A program made the translations under genes and the position numbers. A model generated the notes under the pieces. The model had not been told where the DNA came from. It did not search any database and saw only the letters and a program-made list of their open reading frames with translations. A DNA stretch of 64,000 nt from Neopestalotiopsis rosae (Eukaryota; Ascomycota; Sordariomycetes; Amphisphaeriales; Sporocadaceae), in assembly GCA_023078685.1 (NCBI GenBank), contig JALGAS010000005.1, positions 3,286,001 to 3,350,000 of the forward strand. The letters are read 5' to 3'. Shown in pieces: positions 11,562-24,275 of the stretch (the first letter of the stretch is position 1; the number at the start of each line of letters is the position of its first letter).

Positions 11562-11895
11562 TGACCATACCAATGTATAAAAATATGTACAAGGCTTGTA
11601 TACTATATAAAAGGCATAAAAAATGGACCGGGTAATGGGAGGACTGCACATGTAATGATGGAAAGGTTCTCGGCTACCTTGTAACAATTCATGAGATCAT
11701 GAACGCCCCAAAATCACCACTGACATAGAAGATGAAAATAACCAACAATACATTAATGATGACCGGTACGCCGTCCCTTCTATATGCTTGATTTCCGAGA
11801 TTAGCTGCATTCCATCAATTATAACGACACAGGCCGATTGTGTCTGGGTCATAACACCTAGAGCCATGTCTATCGTCACTGAATCAGCGGCCCCT
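11562..11895. other. Convergent intergenic region after MRM1
   Basis: This is the 3' flank of MRM1 and of the sedolisin gene, which converge here. It is AT-rich around 11570-11630, as expected for polyadenylation signals. No gene was seen. Confidence 0.5.
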
Positions 11896-14018
11896 TTACG
11901 AAGTTGTAGTCTCGTTCAGAAACGCGCGCACCAAGAGCTTGTTGAACAATGGAGTGCCCAGCCCAGTCACGGGATCCCAACCCGCCGTGGCGTTCCACCC
12001 GGCGCCCACGATCTCGGGCGTGGGCAGCCCAGAGTACTGGCTGTAGGGGCCACACCCGCGGCTGCCGCCCTGGGTGACGTCGGTCAGGGCACCGGCGGGG
12101 CCCGCGACGCTGTACAGCCACGGGTTCAGGAACCCGAGCGGCCGGCGGCCGGCGGCCACGAGGGCGTTGTTGACGAGCGAGACGATGGCGGCAAAGGTCG
12201 GCGCCGACGCCGAGGTGCCGCTGACGGACGCGACGGCGCCGTTGTTGACGATGCGGAAGCCGTTGCCCTGGGCCGCGACGTCGGGGAAGCCCCGGCCGGA
12301 GGCGTTGTACAGGCCGGCGAAGTGGTCTGGGCCGAGCTGCTGGTCGAGGTAGGCCGAGACAGCGGCGTCCTGGTAAGCGGGCCGCGGGAAGTAGTCGCTG
12401 AAGCCGCCCGAGGAAAAGGACACGGCCTGCTCCGCGGGCAGCACGTTGGCCGCGGTGGCGCCCACGCTGGTGACGTAGGGGCAGCTGGCGGGGAACATGG
12501 GCGTGAAGCGCGGCGTCTCGGCCCCGTCGTTGGTCTGGCAGGCCGACCCGGGCCCCGTGTCGCCCGACGCGAAGATGACGCTCACGCCCCGGGCGCCGAG
12601 CTGGCCCAGCATGGTGCAGACCTGCTGCGCGTAGGCGGGCGGGAGCTCGCGCTCGTTGTCGGCGTACGAAGTGCTCCAGGTGGTGGGCAGCTCGGCGTCA
12701 GTAAGATTGAGCAGGTAGGTGACAAGTTCCAGGTAGGGCTCGACCGAGACTTGATCCGGGTACGGTTGACTGGAGTCGGATTCCCGTCAGCAAAGTCGTC
12801 GGTGTGATCAAAGTACTCCAAGATGCTAGAGGAAACTTACTCTAGATCGGGGACCAAAGGCCCGCGTCCTCCGACGGAATAGAATCGAAGATCGGTATTG
12901 AATCCAAGCGCTGCAGCATATTGTATATCCAGACTGGCCTCTGTATCATCCGTCCCGTCTTGGTAGTTCTGACCACTGTTGACTAAGGTAGTAGTAAAGT
13001 TCTGGTCGGAAGAAAGTGCCGCGTATTTTCCCAAGAAAGTCTCCAAAGAGGCGTAGTTGGCATATTGCTGGTATTCATAAGCAAAGTTCGTAGCTCCAAT
13101 CATCCTTTGGCTTCATCTACTCACCTCGAGGAAGCCGCTGATGCCAAATATTGTCTTTGCCGCGGGCTTTGCAGTGTAATTCCCAATGTTGTACAAGAGT
13201 CTCAAGCAATTAGGAACAATGAAGTAATTGCAGACCTTGAGAGCCTCCGTCTTGTTGGTATCGAGTACTGATAAATCCAGTGTTGACGACAATCCCTCTA
13301 CATCATGTACTTTTTCATGTGTGGCTAGACTGGTCGTGGGCTTTTGCATACCGCTGAATACCGTTGTGGGCTGTATCGTCGTGATGTGTGACCTGATGGC
13401 TTCTGGTACCGAGTATGCTAGTGTGCGGGTTCTGAAGTTGCTCGAGTTGCCGTGGCTGTAGACGTTGAAATCAGCATTGAGCAGGCTTTCTACCTCAGAA
13501 ACTGTTGCTCTAAAATTGATCCAGTCGCCCGTGTTCTCGATATTTTGAGCAGGGATTCCAGCAGACTCGAGCCAGGCCAGGACTGCATCCGTCGATTCCT
13601 GCCGTGGTTTGACGAGTTCCCGAACTTGCTCTCTGGACAGAAAATGACGGTATGAAGGATGACTCGGCGTAGAAATCTCAAGGAGCGTTCTCTCAAACAG
13701 TCCACTAGACACGTTGGGTGACTCGAGTGCAATCCGCAGCTGAACTATCGACGAAGCATTGGCCTTCTCGACTATCTGCCAACCATCCGGAACAGTCGGG
13801 AGGGACTCGACAATGACGCTGTTGCTTGCTGCGAGAGAACAGAACAGCAACACTGCCGTGACTATTCGAAAAGTAAATAAGTCATTGTCTTTGTGATGAA
13901 GACCTCTTCAAATAAGTAGCAACTGGTCGAGCCGTGTTACAAGCCTGACGATAAGATCTTTCTGAAGTTTGAGAGAAGCAGATGACAGATACATACCAAA
14001 AAGCACCATTGATCTCAT
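11896..14018 (-). CDS. Secreted sedolisin, tripeptidyl-peptidase-like (peptidase family S53)
   Basis: Four exons: 14018-13997, 13861-13125, 13067-12841 and 12769-11896, giving 619 aa. The 22-nt first exon and 135-nt intron create a clear signal peptide (MRSMVLFVTAVLLFCSLAAS) that is absent if translation starts inside exon 2. An S53 pro-domain follows (about 25-200). The catalytic residues are visible: Glu296 and Asp300 in DTEASLDIQ, oxyanion Asp399 in SGDTG, and Ser515 in SGTSASAP. The C-terminal GWDPVTGLGTP with upstream DVTQGG fits the calcium site. Such enzymes are secreted as zymogens, autoactivate at acid pH, and cleave tripeptides from protein N-termini for nutrition. All parts are intact. 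The last exon is far richer in G+C than the others. Confidence 0.93.
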
Positions 14019-15379
14019 TGTGAAGCGAAATGTGTACGGGACGAGATTCGAGCCGTTTCACATGGAACGACTATGTTTCTAGTATTTACTTGCACAAACT
14101 GTAGCACATATGCAGGAACCCTGATTAGCACACGGCGCAGGGTCGTTATGCAGCGGCATCGATCACCCGCCCGAGACTCACTATGTCGTGGCTCGATGTT
14201 GCATCCGATGTGGGATGCCAAGCCGATGCTGGGATGGTATTTCATGTGTGTGACTTGAGGTCTCGATATTTAACATCCGATCAATGGCGGTACTATATAG
14301 TTCTTGGCATGGAAATGGCAGAGATAATTTGCGCGCCAATCAAGAAGTCGCGTTGACCAGGACGCAGATTGACAATCGGAACGCGCCGTTTGCAGACGGA
14401 CGTGAACATTTATCATACATCCGAGACTTCCATCTATTCAGTCTAGACAAAAGCTTGTCGTTCAAGTCGGCAGATGAAATGAACGAGGCTAGTTGGAGTC
14501 CACCATATGAATAATCGACTTGGCCATATCGACTGCCGTTTTAGGGTTGAGCCGAAGTCCTGCATAGTCGCCGCCGGGATACACCCCAGACGTCATATTG
14601 GCAATTGCCTATTTTAGACTGAGAATCCGTGTAACTCTGAATTGACACCTTCCCAGTGGATGGTAGAAACTTGTCAGACTTTTCGTAAAAGTTTTTCGCA
14701 TACTGAGGTTTCGAGCATAATGCAACTCTTTTCCTAAGTGCGAGCGAGATCTATCCAGGTTTCTAGACATCCTTGGCCATGATGCGAGGTTTGTTCAGCA
14801 AATAATAATTCTCCGAGGGCACGCAAGCCTTGGTCCATGAGTCTTGACAAAATATTCCAATCCACCGTAATGTATCCTGGTTACAATTGAATAATGCACA
14901 ATAGCTGGCCATTTGATCGGCTCCGAGATGTATAAGAACATCGTATATAAGAGTCTTGGCATGCGATCTATAGAGCTCTAGGTGAATGACAGGCTGAGTT
15001 GGTGCAACATGGTGGCCAGCCAAAATTTATACAACAGCCACGCCGTTAATTTATTCTGCAGAAACACTTTATGATCCCTGGCTCAGGTTGCAGCCGCATC
15101 AATTGGGCCTGCTATATACTCCTTGTAAACAGCTTGTCATGCCCTTTGCAATCTTTGCCACTAATGTGTCAACTATTATCAACTCAAAGTCTTCTACACT
15201 CAATATATTTTAGCGTTGTGAATACCCAGGAGAAACTAAGTATGTTCGATGGCATGAGCTCACCACGCAGAACAGCTCAGAATCATGCTTCTTCACATCG
15301 TAATGGAACAAAACAATATTTCTCTTGGATACAAACAGGACGGACGATGATAAGCCTGTACTAGAGAAGTCCCGTTTCC
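14019..15379. other. Intergenic region upstream of the sedolisin gene
   Basis: This is the promoter of the sedolisin gene and the 3' flank of the esterase gene. Several short frames exist, none with protein-like composition or splice support. Nothing else was seen. Confidence 0.5.
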
Positions 15380-16479
15380 TCAAGGAAGACTGTTTCGAGA
15401 GAAGAAGTCTATAAGGTGAGGGCTGGTGAAGTTGAAGTTGGCGGTATGGTTTGGGCTACCAGCCAAGTCCAGGCCGAGCGTGCTCGGCCAAGCGTGTCCC
15501 AAACCCTCAATGGTCAAGGCTCTCACTTCAGCGCCCGGGCAGTCCCAGACTTCTTCAAAAACGCCTTCGTAAATTTCCAACACCTTTGGCTCCGGCCACT
15601 GGCCGTGATATGTGCCCTTGCACCCATTGCGCTCGGCCCACTGGCGCCTCCACAGTCTGACATCGGGTTCTGGCCCAAAAGAACCTCCCTCGGGGGTGCG
15701 GCCAAAGAATGGAGTGATGGTGTCTTCGACTCCATGCGCGTGGTAGATGGGGACGGGACGAGAGGGGGTGCAGTTGTGGAATGAGAAGGTTCCCTGATAC
15801 AAGGCTGGCGAGACGGGCGCAAAGGCGGCAATCAAGCTGGTCGTATCTTCCCTGCAAGCCAATAGAGCAGTGAAGCCGCCACCGTTGGATTTTCCGCATG
15901 CATAGATTCTCTTCGGATCCACATTGTAAGTCGCCGAGATTGTTTCGACAATGTCATATACATAGGCAATCTGTAGTGGTCAGCTATGCTTGGGCAGCTT
16001 AGGTAGAGGATAATCTTCCGTACATCGTCGACGGTAGCGTTTTCATAAGGAGCTCCTTTCCAGATGTGCTTCATCGGATAGTCTGTATTGTTGACGCCTT
16101 GGGCATATGCCGTCAAGAATGGCTTTCCGGCAATGCGCAACGTCGGGTCCGATAGCTCGGTGATTCTCTGTTGCTTTTCACTAAACCCGCCGGCTGATGA
16201 TGCCTTTTAGTATTCATTTCCTTCTTAATGCATGTGATCAATAGGATATCAAGATCGAAACCACCAACCTCCATGGAAAGAAAGTACGAGTGGGTGCGAC
16301 TCTTCATGGTTGTATGAATCAGGGATATTGAGGAGAAATGTCCGTTCCGTCGGAAGTGTATATTTCACGTTGCCCCTGACGGGAGGCGAGATATCGGGCC
16401 CGAATCCTGATAGCACGACCTGAGACGCCAGCGCAGACTGGACGCCAAGCGCGCAGAGAAGAGTTGGCAACATTATCAT
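15380..16479 (-). CDS. Secreted esterase, PHB depolymerase / feruloyl esterase C-like (CE1)
   Basis: Three exons: 16479-16269, 16193-16024 and 15970-15380, giving 323 aa. Intron 1 (75 nt) uses a GTTGGT donor and the second of two possible acceptors; the other gives a stop. The join makes the oxyanion motif SFHGAGG. Intron 2 is 53 nt. The N-terminus MIMLPTLLCALGVQSALA is a signal peptide; a second ATG lies two codons on. The catalytic triad is visible: Ser155 in CGKSNGGG, Asp210 in HGVEDT, and His286 in GLGHAWP. Fungal enzymes of this fold release ferulic acid from arabinoxylan or cleave related esters outside the cell. Substrate cannot be fixed from sequence. It lies tail-to-head with the sedolisin gene, both secreted, but 1.4 kb apart. 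Confidence 0.87.
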
Positions 16480-17648
16480 GATAGATGATGCACTTTCGAT
16501 GAAATTGGTAAAGACGGGAAACCACACGCTCACTCATGGGTTGTGCTCGAACTAAAGTAAGCCGCATTTCGGATACAGGACCGAAGAGGTTTCGGCACGC
16601 AGCGAATGAGCCGCCTCCGCAACTAAACCCCACTTTGGCTATCACGACATTGTGGGCGTAATCATCGTCAATTCAGCAAACTGGTGTCAGTGCGCAGCCT
16701 GTCTGTATGTATTGTTATCTTGAAAGAGATAAGCAGAGATCGATGTAGTTATTCATGCTTTTCAATGTCTTGTTTTTTTGTGCTTTCTTGCCAATTGGAA
16801 TACCATTCTCCCAAGTATTTGAAGTCTGGGCTTCGCGAACCCACCGAGACTTTTAGTTGACGGTTGATCACAATGACACTAATATCGGGCAAGGAATGCC
16901 TAAGCACCAATCTACGTGAATAATCAATGCTTGGTAGTATGAAGGCACCAATGTTGTAGATCTCACCTTCTCAAAAGCAGAAAGATTGAGAATCAAAAGA
17001 GCGGCTAGAAGAGACGGACAATAGATATATGGTTGAATCGGCCAGTGATACACAGTGGCGGTTAACCCCATTTAGGGCTCCTGCCAATCACTGGTACCTG
17101 ACAGCCGACACGGGCGGCCTTTCCCGGTGCAGCACAACCTTATGAATTCTGATGCCAGCAGGGTTTGATTGTTTATATTTCGAATGATGATAGTAAAAAT
17201 GAAGAAATTCTGATCTCTGAAAAGTTGATGCCTGGAAACGTTGAAGCTCGGTGCGTTGGTCACTGCTGGCAGGCACCCAACAAATGTACTGTTTATGTGG
17301 CTGCCTTGGGGTCCTTTCTGGAAGCCACCACCTACAAAAGTTCGACTAACAAGCCTTGAGCAGAGGGAAAGAGTAAAGAAGAGCTTCAACAAACATTAGC
17401 AGCTGTACACATTCTGTAACAACTCTCAGCGCAACTTCCATATGCAGAGCTTATGAGCGTCCTCATTTTTTTAGGACTAGGGAAAATTCTGTCACATTTC
17501 GTCTCAATCCCGTCACTCAACACCACCAACAACTTCTATTAAAACTTGCGACGACGGGTTGGCTTATTCTTTCCATAAATCAGTTTTGAATTTTGGGTCT
17601 TTTGAGACTGTTTTTTTTTTAACATCAACGAGCGCGAAATTTGTCAAC
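16480..17648. other. Intergenic region between the esterase and AAA ATPase genes
   Basis: This is a divergent promoter region. A minus-strand frame at 17072-17392 begins with what resembles a signal peptide, but its first codon is TTG and no ATG is in frame. No feature is supported. Confidence 0.5.
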
Positions 17649-19781
17649 ATGATACGAAGCGCTCACTACGACGAGGTCTCACCTGAAGACGAGCCACAAG
17701 CTTCTTCCGACGCAGGTTCAGACTACTCAGCAGAAAACACCAAACCAGCAGATCAAACAATGAAAGCAGCACTCAAACGACTTGACAGAAAGTACGACGA
17801 TGATGGCGATAAAATCTATCTCGAACGCAAGAGTGGAGACAATGTGAAGAACGATCGCGATGTAAGCAATACCATACCGTACCCTGCAGCTCGGAGTCAT
17901 CATGGGCTTCTCCAGGCTCTTGAATGCTCTCAACGGTACAAGTTTGTCCGAGTTTAAAGACGATGCTGATCAGTTATTACTTTGTAGTGGTGGGATCTGT
18001 TTGCTTTGTGCGAGATCCGTAGCTTCTGGGAAGACGGTGAACTTGAGGGCACAACTTTGCGCGTCAATTCACCTCTCCTCAAACAGCTCCTCGAAGATGT
18101 GATTGGTGACTTTCCTAGTGAGCCCATAGACGCCAGCACAGATGTTGAGCTCAACACACCGGCGCGTTGTTTATTCTTCTACCGCGATGAGCTGAAGGAA
18201 GAGGGCATGAAGCGTTTTGCAAACAACACAGACGGTCAGGCTCATGTAAATATCTTGCTCAAATATATCTGTGATACTTTTGAGGATGATTCCAAATCTT
18301 ACAAAAGAGCAACCACGAGCAAGGCTGGCGCTATCAACTATGAGCACCTGTGGACTATCTTCAAGCCTGGCTCGCTGGTCTACGTCAAGGTCCTCGGTCA
18401 GCCTCGTGCTTACAAACTTCTCGACGTCCGATATATTTCCAGCCAAATCCCGGCACTGTCTTTGTCAGTACAGTTCATCGACTATGATGGCGACAAATTC
18501 GGCACTCGCGCGACAGAGTTCCGCATCCCTCAATTCTCAGGCACGCTTCGCATCGACCAACTAAACGTACGGCCCCTGAACACCATGCCGAACAAAGAGG
18601 AGATCCGCGAGCAGCTAACACAGCGTGGACACCGATTTGAAAAGCTTGTAGGCCAGAATTACATGAACTATACTGGTGTCGCCGTGAAAGCACAACAGGG
18701 TGGCTATGAGCGAGTCAACCTGACTGAGCGAGTCATGATCGATACGAAGACTTACCACCGTCTTGACCCAAATGATGCATTCTACGTCTTGGAGCTGGAG
18801 GGCAATGAAGCCGTCAAACGACAGCGCGAGATCCGCAAACACAACGGCGGAATTGATTTGGATGGTGTCTCCGAAACCAAATTATACGACGAGTTACTGG
18901 ACGAGCATCGGCTCATCACGAACGCAACGATTCGGGGATATGCTTTTACCAACAAGCGCTTTTTGGAATTTTTCGTGGATCAGCTTTCTCCCATCGAGTG
19001 GAACACTGATTGTTTCAACCAGCTCGTTCTAGACGCCGAACCCAAGAGAACTGTCAAGGCCTTGGTTTCTATGCACGCAAGGAGGAGCAGGAACGACTTC
19101 CAAACATTTGATGATATCATTAAAGGAAAAGGTCAAGGACTGATCCTGGTCTTGCACGGCCCTCCTGGTGTCGGGAAGACGTTGACAGCTGAATGTGTAG
19201 CCGAGTGGGTGCAATGTCCGCTCTTTACGGTCTCCTCAGGGGACCTAGGAACGGACAGCAATGCTCTGCAGAAGCGTCTCAACGAGATCATGGACATGGC
19301 TAGCACCTGGAAGGCGGTACTTCTGATTGACGAGGCAGACATATTCTTGGAGCGCCGCACTTCCCACGATCTGCAACGAAACAGCCTCGTTTCCATCTTC
19401 CTCAGAGAGCTGGAATACTATACAGGCATCATGTTTCTCACTACAAACCGGGTCGCCACCTTTGACGATGCTTTCAAGAGCAGGATTCACGTCCCGTTGC
19501 GGTATACGAGACTCACCATGAAGTCTCGACGGGCTATCTGGCAAAACTTCTGCAACCGGGTTCCTGGTGGCACTGATATTGACGAGAAAGGACTGGACCA
19601 GCTGGCGCAGCACGAACTGAATGGACGGCAAATCAAAAATATAGTCAAGACTGCTGAAAGTCTTGCCGCATTCGAAGGTGCGAAGCTGAATCTTGAGAGA
19701 CTAGAGGAAGTCAGTCTTATTCAAGCCAGGTTCGAGAAGGATCTACTTGAGACTGTGGAGAATGAATTGGACGGAGTATAG
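17649..19781 (+). CDS. AAA+ ATPase with fungal DUF7025-type N-terminal region
   Basis: Two exons, 17649-17861 and 17988-19781, 668 aa. The 126-nt intron opens GTAAGC and ends TTTGTAG; phase 0 joins DRD to WWDLFALCEIRSFW. The start is the first ATG of the frame. The first 70 residues are acidic and probably disordered. Residues of about 75-330 resemble the DUF7025 region that precedes an AAA domain in an expanded Pezizomycotina family. The ATPase core carries Walker A GPPGVGKT (462-469), Walker B LLIDEADIF (about 517-525), a sensor-1-like LTTNR, and a lid region. The biological role of this family is largely unknown; partner-specific protein remodeling is a reasonable inference. Nothing looks broken. 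Confidence 0.88.
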
Positions 19782-20895
19782 ACCCAACGGTTGAAGCTAC
19801 TGTCGCCCAAGAGGTAGCGATACGGGCTTTAGATCTGTCGAGATCAATCACATAGCAAATTATACTTAGACAGCTTACGTAGATAATGATGGCAATGATC
19901 CAGTATTGTAACGATTGAGGCAAGGCGCCGTGTTCCTAAGTATACATGTTGAACGAGGGCATCGCCAGTCGCCTCCAATCTGTCGAAATTGAATTCTACT
20001 CTAGCAATCAAGTTGCGAGCCTAAGCGTAGGACCTATCTGAAGTTCTTCTGAACAGGCGGTTAGCGCCTAGAACCACATTTGGCTAGAGATGCGTTCGTA
20101 TACTCAACCCCACTGTCGCCCAGGTGGAGCCGATATACTGTAGCAAGGTGTCAGCCGCTATTTCTCGAGCCTCATTCACTAACGAGCACTAACAGCCCCG
20201 ATCATTGCCTGTAGTGGTATATCATGACGCCCGAGATATATGCGCTGTCTGTCGGAAGCGAGCAGATAGGTATGGTTATCTAGGTAGGTACTTGCCAGTG
20301 ACTCATCCAGACGACATGACAAGATTCGACCACAGGGGGCAACAAACAAACCCCAAATCCATCAATCCGAATACTCGGAGCTTCTGCTCCTGGATCCTTT
20401 TCCCCACGACGCAGCCGAGCGATGATCTACGGAATAGCGGGTCACCATAGCGGGAGAGCTGCAAGCCTAGGCGTCAGTAGGGCGGGATGGTTGGAGGGGC
20501 TCCTGAGCTTTTGTTCCTGACGCTCATTTCGTCATCATTTCCTCCAACCCGCATAACATATCTGGCCTCTCAGATCGCGATGGCCATGGAGGAAAGGCGA
20601 AGACGAACTCTCGAGGCGAGGGAGGAGAACGTTTCTTCTTTCTTTCCACTTGCCGATTGGAGCCCGTTGTGCTGCGCTCTTGCGTTGCGTCCTCGACTTA
20701 CACGTCATGATTCCCCGGGCCTTCTCCCACCATAAGACACCTCTTGCAGCAGGACTTCTTCGCTGCGCAACATATCAACCACCACCACAACCATTACAGA
20801 GGCTAGGAATCTCTCGAACAGCAAGTTTTTCCATACTCAACTCTACCAATTGTCGACCATTCCAGAAACTATACTCGAATAGACAAACCACCAGG
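19782..20895. other. Intergenic region upstream of the SDR gene
   Basis: This holds the 3' flank of the AAA ATPase and the SDR promoter. The stretch 20707-20895 is open in frame with the SDR gene and could encode an N-terminal extension (see findings). Nothing else was identified. Confidence 0.5.
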
Positions 20896-21926
20896 ATGTC
20901 TTCAAGCAACGCCCATCTCAGTCGCGACAGCCTCTTTGACCTCAAGGGCCGCGTGGCCCTGATCACGGGCGGCGGCTCAGGTATCGGACTGATGGCCACC
21001 CAGGCCCTCGTGGCCAATGGCGCAAAGGTGTACATTACGGGCCGCACGGCGGAGAAGCTCGACCGCGTCGTCGAGCAGTACTCGCAGGGCCAGGACTCGA
21101 TCATCCCGCTCACCTGCGACGTGGGCAAGAAGGACCAGATCAGCAACTTGGTCAAGGAGATTTCCTCGTGAGTTTGCATGATTAGTAGCGTTGGTCATTG
21201 AAATGAGAGAAAGGCAAACATTCACTGACTTCAATTTCCCAATAGGCGAGAGCCTTGCTTGGATATCCTCATCAACAATGCCGGCATCAGTACCTCCACG
21301 GTGTCGACCGAGGCCAGTTCAGCAGAAGAGGCCAAGCAAAACCTCTTTGATACGGAAAGCGCAACTTTCGATGAGTGGACAGAGTCCTACCAGACCAATG
21401 TTGCCCAAATCTGTAAGTTATATTGGTAATTTGTCACGCGCGGGAAAGGGAAATACGGAAGGACTGACAAGGAGGGAAATAACATAAAGACTTCATGACT
21501 GCCGCGTTTCTACCACTACTACAAAAGAGCACCGAGAAGCACCAGGGGTGGAGCTCGACCGTCATCAACATCAGCTCCATCAGCGGCATGGTCAAGACGG
21601 CACAGCACCACTTCCCGTACAACGCGTCCAAGGGCGCGGCCATTCACCTCAACCGCATGCTGGCGTCGGAGATTGCCGGCCAGGGGATGAAGATCCGGGT
21701 CAACTCGATCGCGCCGGGCGTGTTCCCCAGCGAGATGACGGCCGACGGCAGCGGCCCCGACCAGAAGAGCCACATTGAAAAGGACAAGTACAAAAAGGTC
21801 CCCGCGCAGCGACCCGGCAAGGACGAGGACATGGCCCAGGCGGTCTTGTTCTTTGCCGTCAACCAGTACTTGAATGGTCAGACATTGGCGGTGGATGGTG
21901 GATACACCATTGCTGCTGGGCTATGA
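20896..21926 (+). CDS. Short-chain dehydrogenase/reductase (3-oxoacyl-ACP reductase-like)
   Basis: Three exons: 20896-21167, 21246-21412 and 21490-21926, giving 291 aa. Introns are 78 and 77 nt with GTGAGT and GTAAGT donors. This is a classical SDR with a Rossmann fold: TGGGSGIG (24-31) for the dinucleotide, NNAG in exon 2, a catalytic Ser near 176 in NISSISG, and Tyr190/Lys194 in YNASK. The C-terminus NGQTLAVDGG is typical. TGRTAEKL after beta-strand 2 carries an Arg that suggests NADPH. Fungal homologs are often labelled rhamnolipid-type 3-oxoacyl-ACP reductase, but substrate is not predictable. The start MSSSNAHLSRDSLF fits the family length. An in-frame ATG 63 codons upstream (20707) would add an Arg-rich, mitochondrial-like leader. 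Confidence 0.9.
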
Positions 21927-24275
21927 GCTCAGAAAATAATAATAATTTCGCATTTGGAAGCGCATTGACGACATAATGACTCGACTTTTAATACAAGACG
22001 TTGGACGACTTTTTAAAGTTCTTTGAGTGAGCTACATGGGCTGAGGCGCCTGAATCATCGGCTAATCCGTAGCGGCCGTCGCACCGATGGGATGGTCAAA
22101 TGTTTATATCCTGCATCTTTTCCTGGCTGTTGTTAAAGGTGTGCCATGGCTCGTGGTTGTGGTTATGTCAATTCTACCAGATGGGGAAAAATGAATAAGC
22201 CATTTAGTATTCCTGAGCAATGAAACTGATATGATTGAAGATGTGCACCCTGAAAAAGTACATGCCGAATCGTAAAGGGCGGCTATTTGCTTCTTGGCTT
22301 CACATGATGCCGACTTGGTCTAGAACTTGTCTCAACGCTTTGATGAGTTTTTTTTTTTCTGCTATAGGGCTGACCTGTGTATGGAAATGTACTACAGATC
22401 ATCATAAACTCCGAGCGAGCGAGCGGTTTTTTGGCGGGTGGGCGCATCGACTACGGCGGGTTCTAGAATTGACTTTTTCGTGTACATTTTTGGTGGCTTT
22501 GTTTAGTGTGTGGCTTTCGAAAAATCTCGATTGACTTTTCTGGAACGATAATATAAATAGGTCCTTCTGGATCACAGATCCAAGTCAAGTAATATCGGCA
22601 GTTGATTTCTTCTCGCTTTGACAATGAATTGCACCGCAACTTTGGTTCGCTCCCTTGTGCACGCGACATTGAGTCGAATCTTTTTCTGGTGGTGATGGTG
22701 GTCGTGTGAGCTTTTGGATCCTGATTTTCAATTTTGGATACCTACCTACTCTGTGCTGAGGTAACAAATGAAATTCAAGATCATTGCCCACAGTGAAGCA
22801 GAAATGAATGAATTTGATGCATGCATACACTCTTACTTGCCCATGTGCTTGCATACATGCAGTTCCATCATTGGAAAAAAAAAAAAAAAAAAAAAAAAGT
22901 CCCTGCATTCCTTTTCGTTTGTCCTCTTCCTTGCATTTCCCCGACCGTCTGGACTCTGGAATGAGCCCCCCGGCGCCTTTTGGTGTCAGTTCTTTTTTAG
23001 TCTTTGTGCCTATCGATAACCTTATTCTCCCCTCCCCCCTTGTCCCCTGTAGAGAGACACGAAGGGTAAAAAAAGAGACACGAAGGGTAAAAAAAGAGAC
23101 ACGAAGGGTAAAAAAAGAGACAAAGACTTCTTCGTACCCCACCGTTCCATCCGATCTCACCCCTACCCTCATGCCATGTCATCTGCACGATAAGATTTGA
23201 GATCCGGGATGGGCGCTGTTTTAGGCTCGACGGGGCCGCAAACGACGACGCTCTAGAAGCTGATCATTGGCATGGATGGCACTAAGGACTAAGGGCGTAT
23301 CCATGATGGACACTCACTCGACTGGTCGTCGATCCAGGGCCCAAGGGTTCATGGTAATCACAACTCATTTTACTTAGGTTGAGTTTATTCTGGACACAGC
23401 GTGTGGACGCTTCATGTCACTCACTTACGGCCATAAGACCAGCTAAAAAGTAAATCACCTGTGAACCCATGTCATGTGGTTAATCGTTTTCATTTGCAGC
23501 TATCTTGGCATATTGTCGCGCATGGCTGTATCAGCGATGGCATCGATAGACAACCATGCAGAGTGGATGGACTGCCAATGTCACAATAAACCACATTTAT
23601 CTTTCTCTGAAAACATGTCACAAAGTCCCTTGATGGGAACAGAGGGACATGAACAATGCTCACTATCCTGCACTCTTGGGTGGCTCGAAAAAAGTTCCAT
23701 TCTTCGCAGGCCAATGACAAAAAAATTGACAAAACAAACATCCTAGTAAAAGCCCATCTCACGCTCTGCTGCGAAGTGCCGATATTGTAAACGCCGAAAG
23801 GATGCGATGCAGAGGTATCCTAAATGGGTCAAGCACGGGGAAAACATGCCGTGTGAACCAAAAGCAAAAACTGTACTACCATGAACAATCTGTGGAGTGG
23901 AGGATGATCTGAAGAAAGACTCTTCGCGCTCCGGGTATCAAATGTGAAAATGCCCTGATGCTGTGTATATGGGGGAATCAGATCATGGTGTGATCATGTG
24001 CCGGCTGTGCCGAATGTGCCAGATAGGAAAGAATAAAGCAAAACTCCAATGATCCGTAAAAGAGTAGGAAAGGCGCAAAGTTGCTGTTGTGCTGATCGCT
24101 CTAAGACAGAAAAGTAGTGGAATGCCACAAATCAAGATTTGTGTAAATCCACTGATGATAATGTGAAGGGCAATTGATCATGTCGCAGAGATCGAGTGTC
24201 GTTGCATCCCATGCCTGATGAGACTACCTTGTCGCCTGCTGCGCATTGCGCTCATGATGGATGAGGTATGATGAA
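21927..24275. other. Gene-free region with A-tract and 21-bp repeats
   Basis: This is 2.3 kb between the convergent SDR and SWIRM genes. It holds a run of 24 A at 22875-22898, a short T run near 22350, and three copies of a 21-bp unit at about 23053-23120. No gene is supported in any frame. Confidence 0.6.
23053..23120 (+). repeat. 21-bp tandem repeat, three copies
   Basis: The unit GAGACACGAAGGGTAAAAAA plus one A is repeated three times with identical sequence, ending in a partial GAGACA. Perfect identity suggests recent expansion. It is not inside a gene. Confidence 0.9.

Noticed and set aside
17072..17392. Possible small secreted protein on the minus strand
   Set aside because: The signal-peptide-like start begins at TTG; the nearest ATG is in another frame and soon stops.
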